From Paraburkholderia hiiakae (GTDB lineage Bacteria; Pseudomonadota; Gammaproteobacteria; Burkholderiales; Burkholderiaceae), in the NCBI RefSeq assembly GCF_904848665.1, contig NZ_CAJHCQ010000010.1, forward strand, positions 186,001 through 250,000: a stretch of 64,000 nt of DNA, read 5' to 3'. The position numbers and the translations under genes were made by a program. The notes under the pieces were generated by a model. The model was given only the letters and a program-made list of their open reading frames with translations, ran no database searches and was not told the origin of the DNA. This document shows positions 43,987 through 52,762 of the stretch, piece by piece. Each line of letters opens with the position of its first letter. Position 1 is the first letter of the stretch.

Positions 43987-44283
43987 ATGAACCGCACGCA
44001 TACGAGAAATCTGGTCAGGCAGGTTGCACAGGACTGCGATCCACAGGCTGCGCTGTCGCTCTACGACCAGAGCATTGCGTCGGGGCACAAACGGATCGCA
44101 TTGCTGCGCTATCTGGATGCGCGCGACTTGTCCGTGCCGCTTACGCCGCAGCACCACGCCTATGCACGCGCAGTCGCGAGCGTTCTGAGCGAGCGCGACA
44201 TGGAGATCATCGCGCGGGAAGCGCTACGGCGCAGCCGTGAGCGCCAAACGTTGCCCGCCCTGACCGAGACCGAGCGAAATTAG
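43987..44283 (+). CDS. Hypothetical 98-residue protein
   Basis: A small, probably helical cytoplasmic protein (MNRTHTRNLVRQVAQDC at the N-terminus, SERDMEIIAREALRRSRERQ near the end). It follows the GcvT-like gene after 71 bp on the same strand, so cotranscription is likely. An in-frame GTG nine bases upstream is an alternative start. No motif or family was recognised. Confidence 0.5.
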   Translation: MNRTHTRNLVRQVAQDCDPQAALSLYDQSIASGHKRIALLRYLDARDLSVPLTPQHHAYARAVASVLSERDMEIIAREALRRSRERQTLPALTETERN

Positions 44284-44350
44284 AATTGGGGGGCGAGGCA
44301 ATCGAGCGCTCGATGGTGGCGCACGACGTGCGCACGCGACCGGGCGGTCG

Positions 44351-44671
44351 TTACGCAACTCGCCGCAAGCCCATCGCCGGCCGTTCGCAGGACGGCGGGA
44401 AGACCCGCCAGAAGCCATCGTCGTGCCGGAAGAAGAAGAGCGCTCGAGGATGGGTCGGATGCAGGACCTCGACGCAGACAAACCGCTTGTTGCCGACCGC
44501 CGTGCGGCCGAACTGCGTCACATGCGCAGGCACGTCCGGCGTCGGCGCCAGCCACTTCTCCACCAGCCCTTGCAGACTACGGTTCCGAGTGTTCATCTCT
44601 TGCTTCCTTGCTTCCGCCCTGCCTCGTTCCAGCTCTCGCACGTCCCGCCGCCACGGCATCGCGTTGCTCAT
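44351..44671 (-). CDS. Hypothetical 106-residue protein
   Basis: A basic N-terminus (MSNAMPWRRDVRELERGRAEARKQE) is followed by a compact C-terminal part with RTAVGNKRFVCVEVLHPTHPRALFFFRHDDGFWRVFPP, which looks like folded protein rather than a chance frame. Its ATG overlaps the stop of the upstream gene by 4 bp. No known family was recognised. Confidence 0.45.
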   Translation of the reverse strand: MSNAMPWRRDVRELERGRAEARKQEMNTRNRSLQGLVEKWLAPTPDVPAHVTQFGRTAVGNKRFVCVEVLHPTHPRALFFFRHDDGFWRVFPPSCERPAMGLRRVA

Positions 44672-45000
44672 GCCACCGCCCTGACGAGTTCTTCGGATAG
44701 CCCGAACTCGCGCGCGATCGTCAGGAGCCGCTCGCGCCACTCCCATCTGCCGAACACGTCGTGGACATTCTGTGGATAACTGAGCAGTTCGACCGCGTCG
44801 GCGTCGTAGACGTTGATTCGCGCGCGAAGCACAGCCCGGCGCAGCGCGGCGACGCCTACGTCCATGTACGCGGGTATCGCGTCCAGCGACTGTTTGCCGA
44901 TATAGCGCACAGGCACGCTTCGATCGAATGCAATCGGAAGGCTTGATGAAGCTGCCGACAGGACAACCACCGCAGTAGCCGCGATAAGCGCCGCCACCAC
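44668..45000 (-). CDS. Hypothetical exported or anchored protein, 110 residues
   Basis: It begins at a GTG with a hydrophobic stretch (MVAALIAATAVVVLSAASSS, residues 1-20) that could be a signal peptide or anchor. The rest contains ALRRAVLRARINVYDADAVELLSYPQNVHDVFGRWEWRERLL and no motif known to me. It overlaps the next gene by ATGA. The start is uncertain, because an in-frame stop lies a short way upstream and no ribosome-binding site is clear. Confidence 0.42.
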   Translation of the reverse strand: MVAALIAATAVVVLSAASSSLPIAFDRSVPVRYIGKQSLDAIPAYMDVGVAALRRAVLRARINVYDADAVELLSYPQNVHDVFGRWEWRERLLTIAREFGLSEELVRAVA

Positions 45001-45456
45001 GTGGCAACAGCGCCGCGCGGTCGTGGCAGAAGAGATGCGCCACTGCCTGGTCGAAGATCTGTTGAGAAGTCAGAAGTCACGGCATTTCATGATGCTGCTC
45101 CACCAAGCCTTACACTGATTCGTGTCTCCAGTATGGCCGGTTCACAGCGCCATGAAATCCGCCAGAGGGGGCTCCTCCTTTTGGGGTATCCGGAGCGGTC
45201 ATCGCGACAAGCGCCCGGCGGCGAAATGCGTCAGTTAGGCCGCCTTTCACGCCTTTCCCGCAAGTCCTCACCCGTAATCCGCGATGTTTCCGCCTCTTGT
45301 CGGACGACTCGAGCACTTCGAGCGACATGGGGTATTCGTGCTTTTCACGCATTTTCTGGCGGTAACGGCCTGAGAAGCCGCTTGTAGCAAGGCTGAGCGG
45401 CCTCAGACACTTTTGCAACTTGACGTATTTTCAACTCAATGATTTGAATCGGAAGT
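45001..45456. other. 456-bp stretch without a supported gene
   Basis: Only weak frames are present, the best being a minus-strand 102-codon frame (45110-45418) of odd composition. The last ~60 bp before xdhC ends are AT-richer. It could be a decayed gene or an old junction; nothing definite is seen. Confidence 0.4.
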
Positions 45457-46458
45457 TCAAACGATAGCTTTGCCCGCCTCCACGTCGAGGAGTCCACCCA
45501 CTGGGACACGGTTGCGCCGTGCCGTCAAATCCGCGACGATCGACAATGCGATCTCGGGCGGCGTGCTGCCGCCGAGAAATATTCCTACCGGTGCGCGCAG
45601 CGCGTCGAGCGCCGAGCCCGTCACGCCAAACAGTTGCAGCCGCTCGCGGCGCGCCGCGCTGTTGCGCCGCGAGCCGATCGCGCCCACGAAAAACGCCGGC
45701 GTCATCAGCGCTTCCATCAAGGCAAGGTCGTCGAGCTTGGGGTCGTGGGTCAGCGCGATCACGGCCATGCGCGCATCTGGGCGCATGGCAAGCACCGTAT
45801 CGTCGGGCATCGTGCGCACGCAAGCGACGCCCGGCACACGCCAGTCGTCGAGGTAGTGCTCGCGCGGGTCGCACACCGTCACCGCGTAGCCGAGCGGCAA
45901 CGCCATCAATGCCACGTATTCGCTCAATTGCCCGGCGCCAATCAGCAACAGACGCCACGCAGGACCATGCACCGTCGCGAGCCGCTCACCGTCGAAGCTG
46001 AATGCGTCGGCATCTGTATGCGCATGGACACGTGCCAGCGTCACCGCGCCACTGCGCATGTCGAGCGTGCGCCGCATCAATTGCCCGTCGCACAGCGAGC
46101 CAAGCAGCGAATCGAGTCCACTGTGCGCGCCCAGCGTTTCGCACGCGAGCCGCATGGTGCCGCCGCAAGGCAGGCCGAAGCGATGCGCTTCGTCGGCGCT
46201 CAATCCGTATTCGACCGTCGATGGCCGCATCGAAGGCGGCCCTTGCGAAAGCAGACGGTCGACGAGATCGTCTTCGATGCAGCCGCCCGAGACCGAGCCC
46301 GCCATGCGGCCGTCCTCGCGCAGCGCCAGCATCGAACCGAGCGGACGCGGCGACGAGCCCCACGTGCGCACGACCGTATAGAGCCACGCGCTGCTGCCCG
46401 CCGCGACCCAGCGCGCCGCCGCTTCAAACACTTCACGATCCGCGTCCTGCATGTTCAC
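45457..46458 (-). CDS. xdhC: XdhC-family molybdenum cofactor maturation protein
   Basis: A 333-residue protein with the two XdhC/CoxI domains: an N-terminal part with TWGSSPRPLGSMLALREDGRMAGSVSGGCIEDDLV near 30-65, and a Rossmann domain with LLLIGAGQLSEYVALMA near 168 and AFFVGAIGSRRNSAAR near 255. It binds and sulfurates molybdopterin for xanthine-oxidase-family enzymes. It follows the cytochrome fusion and nicA on the same strand, so it should mature nicotinate hydroxylase. The GTG at 46458 is taken because AAGGAGG lies 6 bp upstream; an ATG at 46452 is also possible. Confidence 0.87.
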   Translation of the reverse strand: MNMQDADREVFEAAARWVAAGSSAWLYTVVRTWGSSPRPLGSMLALREDGRMAGSVSGGCIEDDLVDRLLSQGPPSMRPSTVEYGLSADEAHRFGLPCGGTMRLACETLGAHSGLDSLLGSLCDGQLMRRTLDMRSGAVTLARVHAHTDADAFSFDGERLATVHGPAWRLLLIGAGQLSEYVALMALPLGYAVTVCDPREHYLDDWRVPGVACVRTMPDDTVLAMRPDARMAVIALTHDPKLDDLALMEALMTPAFFVGAIGSRRNSAARRERLQLFGVTGSALDALRAPVGIFLGGSTPPEIALSIVADLTARRNRVPVGGLLDVEAGKAIV

Positions 46459-46516
46459 GTTCGGCCTCCTTGCCGCTGTGGTCCGGCTAGCGCATCACGT
46501 CCGGGCCGGCAAGCGC

Positions 46517-48967
46517 TCAATGCGTCTGCGCGCGCAGGCGCGCAGACGCCGCGGCGAGATCGCGCCATGCCGGCTGCCCCGGTGCATAGCGCGCACGAAT
46601 GTAGCCCGCGAGTTCGGCCATCTGTTGATCGTCGAAACTGTCCTTGAATCCCGGCATATAACCGAGCCCCTCGGTGGCCGGCTGGTCGATGCCGTGCATC
46701 AGCACATGCAGCAGATTGTCGGGGCTCGCCTGGCTCACGCTCGTATTCAGTCCCATGAGCGGCCGCACGCCAAGATGCCCGACACCGCCCGATTCCGCAT
46801 GGCACACCGCGCAGGCCGCTTCGAACATGCGCTGGCCGTTCTGGAAGCCGAACGCCGTGAGGGTCTCGGCAGGCGCGCCCGCTGCCCGTTGCGCCGCCGC
46901 CTGCGCGGCGCTGGCCGCATCGACGGGCGGCGAGAGCGAGGCGATGTAATGGGCGATCGCGCGCACGTCCGATTCGGGCAATTCCGAGAGCCCCGCGACA
47001 ACGGGGGCCATCGGCCCTGCGGCCACGCCGTGCTCTGCAGAAAAGCCTGTACGCAGGTAGCTGAACAACGCGTCTTCGCTCCACGGCACAGGCGCGCCTT
47101 GCTGCTTGTCGCGCGCAGCGATCAGCGAGGGCGCGTCCCAGCCCTCGGCGTTCCCGCCCGTGAGATAAGCGAAGCCGCCCTTCTCCGCGCCAAGTGCGTT
47201 GCGCGGTGTATGGCAAGCGCCGCAATGGCCCGCGCCATCGACGAGATATTTGCCGCGATTCCACTGCGCCGACTGTTGCGGGTTGGGCTGGTATTGCGCC
47301 TCATCGTGGAAGAGCCAGTTCCAGCCCGCCACGAGACGGCGCTGGTTCATCGGGAACGGCAGGCGTGTTTGCGGCGCGGCCTGCTTGACCGCGGGCTGCG
47401 ACATGAGCCACGCGTAGAGCGCCGTCATGTCGGCGTCGCTCATGCGCGCGAACGCGGTATACGGGAACGCCGGATAGAGATGGCGGCCGTCGCGCGCGAT
47501 GCCGTGACGCATCGCGCGCGCGAAGGCCTCGTAGGTCCACGCGCCGATGCCGGTTTCACGATCCGGCGTGATATTGGTGGACCAGACCGTGCCGAACGGC
47601 GTCTCCAGTGCGAAGCCGCCCGCGTTCGTCCGACCGCCGGGCGCGGTATGGCACACGGCGCAATCGCCCGCGAGCGCGACCTGACGTCCGCGCTCGAGCA
47701 TCGCCGCGCTCCACATCGAGGCGTCCGGGCCCGCGCCCGCGGGCAGCGGCGCGATGGGCGCGGGGCCGGGCAGCATCGAGCAGGCAAGGCCGATCAGGCC
47801 GCCCGCCACGCCGCCCATGCCGCCGCCAGCCAGCCAGCGTTTCCAGCGCGACGGGCGGCGCACGGCGGCGGGCGCTTCGAGGGCGACCGCCGGGCCCGCT
47901 TCGGCGAGCGTGCGGCGGATGGTGTCGGCGTCGAACGGCGGCGCGCGAAACCGCACACCGGTGGCGTCGTAGAGCGCGTTGGCAATTGCGGCGGCGGCGG
48001 GCGCGGCGGCCTGGTCGATGCGCGCGTCGTCGTCGGCACTTCGATGAATTACTTCGTTATCCGTAGCGTTCGACGGCGCGACGATATCGTGCGCGATCGA
48101 TGCATGCTGCGCCGAATCTCTGCCCGGCTCGTCGTAGTTGGCCCGAGCGATGCGGCGCGTGCCTGTCGCGCGCGCGATCGCCTCCTCGATTTGCCATGCG
48201 GGCATGCCTGCGAGCACGGCCGCATTTGGCGTGCCTTCGCCCTGCCCCGCCACCACGCGCCGCACGGCGATATCGCCGGTCTTGCGGTTGACGTCCAGGT
48301 CGACGACCCACGCGGACCAGCTTGCCGCCTGCGCCGCGGCTTGCGCTTGCGCGTAGTCGAGCATCGGCGTCGAAGCCGCGTTCGCAGGCGTGTCATGCCG
48401 CGCGCTCGAACCGTCGAACGCAAAGCCGCGCCCCCGCGCCCACGGCGAAGCCGGCTCGCTCGCGACGGGCGGCGTCACGCCCCACGCCGCGCGCTCGCTC
48501 ACCATGCGAATCACTTCGCGCGCACCCGCGTCGCGCGCCGCGTCGAGATGATCGAGACGTAGCGCAACCGGATCGCGATGCGCCTCGTGCGCGATCTCGT
48601 CGATGAACGACTCGCGCGCGAAGGTGTGCGCCTGCAGGGGAATTGCCTGCGCGGGATCGTCGACGGCGACGCTCGCCTGCGCATGGCGATAGAGCAGCGG
48701 CGGCACGGACAGCGGCGAAGGAGTCGAAGCCGCCGCGCCCGAATGTCCGTCGATGCGCGCGCGGTAATGCCATGTTTTCATGATGCCGTCCGGCGCGAAG
48801 CTCGCAGCAACGGCGAGTTGCGCATCGGCATCGAGACCCCGTGCAGGCCACGCGTACTGCGCACGGCGTCGCGCACCCGGTGCGCTTTCGTCGTCGCCGT
48901 CCTGCGCGGTCAGCGCATGCGCATCGTCTTCATGCTGGCGCCATGTCTGCGGATCGTGCTCACTCAT
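46517..48967 (-). CDS. Fusion of a partial molybdopterin domain with a tri-haem cytochrome c, nicotinate hydroxylase partner
   Basis: An 816-residue protein. Residues ~40-365 correspond to the C-terminal half of the molybdopterin subunit of NicB (ANALYDATGVRF at 330-340), but the conserved GES loop with the catalytic Glu is absent. A membrane segment lies at ~379-398, then three cytochrome c domains with CxxCH sites at C436, C582 and C719. In Pseudomonas NicB one chain holds the complete Mo domain plus cytochromes. Here the catalytic Mo part is encoded separately at 54677. This protein probably passes electrons from the hydroxylase to the respiratory chain on the periplasmic side. The start at 48967 lies 6 bp after nicA. 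Confidence 0.82.
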   Translation of the reverse strand: MSEHDPQTWRQHEDDAHALTAQDGDDESAPGARRRAQYAWPARGLDADAQLAVAASFAPDGIMKTWHYRARIDGHSGAAASTPSPLSVPPLLYRHAQASVAVDDPAQAIPLQAHTFARESFIDEIAHEAHRDPVALRLDHLDAARDAGAREVIRMVSERAAWGVTPPVASEPASPWARGRGFAFDGSSARHDTPANAASTPMLDYAQAQAAAQAASWSAWVVDLDVNRKTGDIAVRRVVAGQGEGTPNAAVLAGMPAWQIEEAIARATGTRRIARANYDEPGRDSAQHASIAHDIVAPSNATDNEVIHRSADDDARIDQAAAPAAAAIANALYDATGVRFRAPPFDADTIRRTLAEAGPAVALEAPAAVRRPSRWKRWLAGGGMGGVAGGLIGLACSMLPGPAPIAPLPAGAGPDASMWSAAMLERGRQVALAGDCAVCHTAPGGRTNAGGFALETPFGTVWSTNITPDRETGIGAWTYEAFARAMRHGIARDGRHLYPAFPYTAFARMSDADMTALYAWLMSQPAVKQAAPQTRLPFPMNQRRLVAGWNWLFHDEAQYQPNPQQSAQWNRGKYLVDGAGHCGACHTPRNALGAEKGGFAYLTGGNAEGWDAPSLIAARDKQQGAPVPWSEDALFSYLRTGFSAEHGVAAGPMAPVVAGLSELPESDVRAIAHYIASLSPPVDAASAAQAAAQRAAGAPAETLTAFGFQNGQRMFEAACAVCHAESGGVGHLGVRPLMGLNTSVSQASPDNLLHVLMHGIDQPATEGLGYMPGFKDSFDDQQMAELAGYIRARYAPGQPAWRDLAAASARLRAQTH

Positions 48968-48973
48968 CGCGCC

Positions 48974-49477
48974 TCAGTTCCCTTGTTCCTGTTGCAGATA
49001 CAGCGCCGCGCGCTTCACCGCGCGCACGATCTCCAGGTGCGTGCCGCAACGGCACAGATTGAAACGCAGCGCGTCGCGGATCGCCTCTTCGTCGGGCGTG
49101 GGATTGCGCGCGAGCAGCGCCGCCGCGCTCATGATCATGCCGTTCAGGCAATAGCCGCATTGCGCGGCCTGCTCGTCGATGAACGCGCGCTGCACCGGAT
49201 GCAGTGCATCGAGCGTGCCGAGCCCTTCGAGCGTCGTCACTTCGCGCTCGCGTGCCGCCCCCGCCGGCACCACGCACGAGCGCGTGGCCTGGCCGTCGAC
49301 CAGCACCGTGCAGGCGCCGCATTGGCCGAGTCCGCAGCCGTATTTGGGGCCATTGAGCTCACAGTCGTTGCGCAGGATGTAGAGGAGCGGTGTGTCGGGC
49401 GTGGCGCCCTCGATGGTGCGCGTCGTGCCGTTCACGCTGAGCGTGAGCGGCCCCGCGGGGGAACCGGAATGCAACAT
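48974..49477 (-). CDS. nicA: Nicotinate hydroxylase small 2Fe-2S subunit
   Basis: A 167-residue protein with two 2Fe-2S sites. The plant-ferredoxin-like site is in GPKYGCGLGQCGACTVLVDG near 47 with an earlier Cys in RNDCELN. The second site is in QCGYCLNGMIM near 112 and FNLCRCGTH near 145. It carries electrons from the molybdenum centre in 6-hydroxylation of nicotinate. The ATG at 49477 gives the usual length. It is first in the operon nicA, cytochrome fusion, xdhC. It lies 129 bp downstream of nicC on the same strand and may be cotranscribed with it. Confidence 0.88.
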   Translation of the reverse strand: MLHSGSPAGPLTLSVNGTTRTIEGATPDTPLLYILRNDCELNGPKYGCGLGQCGACTVLVDGQATRSCVVPAGAAREREVTTLEGLGTLDALHPVQRAFIDEQAAQCGYCLNGMIMSAAALLARNPTPDEEAIRDALRFNLCRCGTHLEIVRAVKRAALYLQQEQGN

Positions 49478-49606
49478 GGACTGACTCGAAATTAGGGTAA
49501 GCACAGGCTGCGCGGATGCCGTTCCGCAGCCCCGGCGGCGCGCCGCGTGATCTTCACACACGACGCGCCGCAAAGGAGCTTATAACCCGCCGAAAATCGG
49601 CGCGCT

Positions 49607-50791
49607 TCAGCCCGCTGCGCTCAGCGCTTCCTGGCTTGCGTCCTGTTTTGCGCCAGCCTCTTGCGGCGCAACCAGCGGCACGTTGAACACGTCGTAGGCG
49701 AACACCCACGCCGGGTCTTCGTTCGTGCGCAGCCACGTGTTGTTGTGCGAGACCAGTTGCACCTTCGACGCGCGCGCCGCGCGGTTCGCCTCGTACAGCG
49801 CGAACGCGCCCGTGTAGTCGGTCGTGCCCACCTCGTCGAAGCAGCGCGTGAGCATGGCCGCGTCTTCGATCGCCATGGCCGCGCCCTGCGCCATGTGCGG
49901 CTTCATCGGATGGCAGGCGTCGCCGAGCAGCACCAGGCGGCCGCGGCTCCAGAGCGGCAGCGGATCGCGCTCCAGCAGCGGCCACTTGGTGATGGACGGC
50001 GAAACGTCGATCAGGTTCAGCACGTCCGGGTGATAGCCCTCGAACGCCTCGCGCATTTCCTCGCGGCTGCTTTCCATCATCGAAACGCCCGTGGGCCATT
50101 CGGCCTGCGGCACGCCCGTGACGTAGTAATACTCGTCGCGCTTCTCGGTCACGTAGTAGACCATCATGTGACGGTCCTGCGACCACCACTTCACGCACAT
50201 GTCATACGGGTGATTGCCGAGCAGCGAGGCCGGAAACACGGCGCGATGCGCGACATAGCCCGTATAACGCGGCGGCTCCGCGCCCAGCAGATGCTCGCGA
50301 ATCTTCGAGTTCACGCCGTCCGCGCCGATCACGATGCCGGCCACTTCCACGCTGCCGTCCGTGAACGTGAGGCGCACTTCGCTGCCGGTGTCCTCGACCG
50401 ACTGCAGGCACTTGCCGAACGCGATGGTGCCCGGCGCGACGGCGTCGGTCATCAGCTTGTGGAAGTCGCCGCGATGCACGGTCAGGTAGCTCGCGCCGTA
50501 GGTCTTGAGGGCGTAGTCGCCGAGCGGAATCTGCGAGATCGCCTCCGCTGTCTGCCAGTCGCGGCTGTACCAGTAATCGGGGTGCGAGCCCATGGTATTG
50601 AGCGCGTCCTCGCAACCGATGCGCCGCATGATCTTCATGACGTTCGGACCGAGGTGGATGCCCGCGCCGAGGCGCGAGAACGCGGGCGCCTGCTCGTAGA
50701 GGCGGACGTCGTGGCCGCGGCGCTGCATCAGCGCGGCAGCCGCCACACCGCCAAGACCAGCGCCGATGATGGCGATACGGGGTTTGCTCAT
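49607..50791 (-). CDS. nicC: 6-Hydroxynicotinate 3-monooxygenase
   Basis: A 394-residue FAD monooxygenase that decarboxylates and hydroxylates 6-hydroxynicotinate to 2,5-dihydroxypyridine with NADH and O2. FAD motifs: IAIIGAGLGGVAAAALMQRRG (residues 6-26), an internal GADGVNSKIREHL near 150 and GDACHPMKPHMAQGAAMAIED near 290. The active-site His in LGAGIHLGPN is H46. It reads left from the divergent promoter region shared with nicE, and a NicR-like palindrome overlaps its -10 box. Salicylate hydroxylase is the fold relative; the nic neighbours give the specificity. Confidence 0.92.
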   Translation of the reverse strand: MSKPRIAIIGAGLGGVAAAALMQRRGHDVRLYEQAPAFSRLGAGIHLGPNVMKIMRRIGCEDALNTMGSHPDYWYSRDWQTAEAISQIPLGDYALKTYGASYLTVHRGDFHKLMTDAVAPGTIAFGKCLQSVEDTGSEVRLTFTDGSVEVAGIVIGADGVNSKIREHLLGAEPPRYTGYVAHRAVFPASLLGNHPYDMCVKWWSQDRHMMVYYVTEKRDEYYYVTGVPQAEWPTGVSMMESSREEMREAFEGYHPDVLNLIDVSPSITKWPLLERDPLPLWSRGRLVLLGDACHPMKPHMAQGAAMAIEDAAMLTRCFDEVGTTDYTGAFALYEANRAARASKVQLVSHNNTWLRTNEDPAWVFAYDVFNVPLVAPQEAGAKQDASQEALSAAG

Positions 50792-50870
50792 GGGTTCTCC
50801 AGGTCGTGCGCCCGCGCCGCATGGTGCGCCGCCGGGCCAGGTTGAGTACGAATCGGTGCGAAGTGAAATG

Positions 50871-50884
50871 TAGCGTACACATTA
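50871..50884. promoter_or_regulatory. Candidate NicR operator 1 (nicC)
   Basis: TAGCGTACACATTA, one of four sites in the window that fit AGYGTRYACRCT loosely. It overlaps the nicC -10 region. Confidence 0.6.
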
Positions 50885-50900
50885 GAAAATAAATCAGCAA
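50872..50900 (-). promoter_or_regulatory. nicC promoter
   Basis: Minus strand: TTGCTG (50895-50900), 17-bp spacer, TACGCT (50872-50877). The -10 box lies inside the candidate NicR site, as expected for repression. Confidence 0.55.
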
Positions 50901-50989
50901 GCACAAACTTTCCCTGGCCACCTTCGGCACTAACCCGCAAAAATTCACCTATATATGAAGCGACGCGTTTGAACAGATTATTTTCCCCG

Positions 50990-51018
50990 TTGCACATTTA
51001 AAACGTACACGCTAGAGT
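50990..51018 (+). promoter_or_regulatory. nicE operon promoter
   Basis: TTGCAC (50990-50995), 17-bp spacer, TAGAGT (51013-51018). The spacer contains the candidate NicR site at 51001-51014. Confidence 0.55.
51001..51014. promoter_or_regulatory. Candidate NicR operator 2 (nicE)
   Basis: AAACGTACACGCTA on the plus strand, reading TAGCGTGTACGTTT on the minus strand. It sits between the -35 and -10 boxes of the rightward operon. Confidence 0.6.
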
Positions 51019-51087
51019 TTGCTCAAATCTCGACGACACCTGCGAAGGCGGGCCTCGTCGCCGCCCAACCGCAATGGAGTGAGCGTC

Positions 51088-51840
51088 ATGAGCAAGACTT
51101 ACCGCATCGGCCAGATCGTGCCGAGCTCGAACACCACGATGGAAACGGAAATCCCGGCGATGCTTCGCCTGCGCGAAGCGATCCGCCCGGAGCGTTTCAC
51201 GTTCCATTCGAGCCGTATGCGCATGAAGAAGGTCGTGAAGGAAGAGCTCGCCGCGATGGACGGCGAATCGGACCGCTGCGCGGTCGAGCTGTCCGACGCG
51301 CGCGTCGACGTGCTCGGCTATGCGTGCCTCGTCGCGATCATGGCGATGGGCCGCGGCTATCACCGCGTCTCGCAGGCGCGCCTCGCGAAGCACACCGCTG
51401 AGAACGGCGCCGCGGCGCCGGTGCTCACGAGCGCGGGCGCGCTCGTCGACGCGCTCAAGGTGATCGGCGCGAAGCGCATCGTCGTGGTGGCGCCGTACAT
51501 GAAGGCGCTCACGGAGCTCGTGGTCGACTACATCCGCCATGAAGGCTACGAAGTGCTCGACTATCGCGCACTCGAAATCCCCGACAACCTCGACGTAGGC
51601 CGCCACGATCCCGCGCGCCTGCCCGAGATCGTCAAGACGCTGAACTACGCCGACGCCGACGCCATCGTGCTCTCGGCCTGCGTGCAGATGCCTTCGCTGC
51701 CCGCTGTCGCCAAGGTCGAGGCAATGACCGGCAAGCCCGTCATCACCGCCGCGATCGCCACCACCTACGCGATGCTGCGCGAGCTCGATCTCGAGCCGAT
51801 CGTGCCGGGCGCGGGCGCGCTGCTCTCGGGCGCGTATTGA
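51088..51840 (+). CDS. nicE: Maleate cis-trans isomerase
   Basis: A 250-residue Asp/Glu-racemase-fold enzyme that converts maleate to fumarate at the end of nicotinate degradation. The two catalytic cysteines are C80 (GYACLVAIMAMG) and C198 (LSACVQMPS). RIGQIVPSSNTTMETEIPAML opens the protein with the substrate-binding Asn/Thr loop. The ATG at 51088 gives the family start. First gene of the rightward nic operon, under the NicR-like site. Confidence 0.92.
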   Translation: MSKTYRIGQIVPSSNTTMETEIPAMLRLREAIRPERFTFHSSRMRMKKVVKEELAAMDGESDRCAVELSDARVDVLGYACLVAIMAMGRGYHRVSQARLAKHTAENGAAAPVLTSAGALVDALKVIGAKRIVVVAPYMKALTELVVDYIRHEGYEVLDYRALEIPDNLDVGRHDPARLPEIVKTLNYADADAIVLSACVQMPSLPAVAKVEAMTGKPVITAAIATTYAMLRELDLEPIVPGAGALLSGAY

Positions 51841-51883
51841 CTAAGCCAGCGTCTTTCAATCGAGTCATTCCTCGGAGCCCAGC

Positions 51884-52738
51884 ATGCCCAGCACCTTTCT
51901 CTACGGCGCGAACGTCGCCGCCAACGGCATTCGCCAGCACTATCTGCGCTACGGCGGCGCCAGCGGCGCGCGCGCCGCTCGTGCGGCGGTCATCGTGATT
52001 CCAGGCATCACGAGCCCGGCTATCACGTGGGGCTTCGTCGGCGAGGTGTTCGGCGCCGCATTCGACACCTATGTGATCGACGTGCGTGGACGCGGCCTCT
52101 CGGAAGCGTCGGACACGCTCGACTACAGCCTCGACGCCCAGGCCGATGACATCGTCGCGCTGGCCGCCGTGCTCGGGCTCGAGCGCTACGCGCTGGTGGG
52201 TCATTCGATGGGCGCGCGCATCGCCGCACGCGCCGCTTTGCGCGCATCGCGCGGGCTCGCCTCGGTGGTGCTGGTCGATCCGCCGGTCTCGGGCCCGGGG
52301 CGCCGCGAGTATCCGGGCAAGCTGCCCTGGTATGTCGATTCGATGGCGCTCGCGCGCAAGGGCACCGACGCCGAAGGCATGCGCGCGTTCTGCCCCACGT
52401 GGACCGACGACGAGCTGCGCCTGCGCGCCGAGTGGCTGCACACCTGCGACGAGCGCGCCGTGCTCGCATCCTACGAAGGCTTCCACACTGACGATTTTCA
52501 CGCCGACGCCGCACAACTGAAGGTGCCGTCGCTGCTCGTCACGGCCGCGCGCGGCGACGTCGTGCGCGACGAGGACGTGGCCGAACTGCAGCGCGCCACA
52601 CCCGCGATGCAGCACGTGCGTGTGCCCGACGCGGGCCACATGATTCCGTGGGACAACGCGGCCGGCTTCTATGCGGCGTTCGGCAGTCTCCTCGGCGCAC
52701 CGCTTGTCGTAGAAGCCACCGAAAACGCCGTCGCCTGA
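51884..52738 (+). CDS. nicD: N-formylmaleamate deformylase
   Basis: A 284-residue alpha/beta hydrolase. The nucleophile is Ser108 in GHSMGAR; the acid and base lie in the later VIDVRG-fold and DAGHMIPWD (near 250) regions. It hydrolyses N-formylmaleamate to maleamate and formate. It lies between nicE and nicX in one operon with 43- and 24-bp gaps. The released formate could enter the C1 pathways encoded in the first part of the window. Confidence 0.9.
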   Translation: MPSTFLYGANVAANGIRQHYLRYGGASGARAARAAVIVIPGITSPAITWGFVGEVFGAAFDTYVIDVRGRGLSEASDTLDYSLDAQADDIVALAAVLGLERYALVGHSMGARIAARAALRASRGLASVVLVDPPVSGPGRREYPGKLPWYVDSMALARKGTDAEGMRAFCPTWTDDELRLRAEWLHTCDERAVLASYEGFHTDDFHADAAQLKVPSLLVTAARGDVVRDEDVAELQRATPAMQHVRVPDAGHMIPWDNAAGFYAAFGSLLGAPLVVEATENAVA

Positions 52739-52762
52739 CGCACGCCAACCGGAGACCACACG

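Noticed and set aside
45110..45418. 102-codon frame, possible transposase remnant
   Set aside because: No recognised motif, odd composition and no inverted repeats at its ends; left as unassigned sequence.
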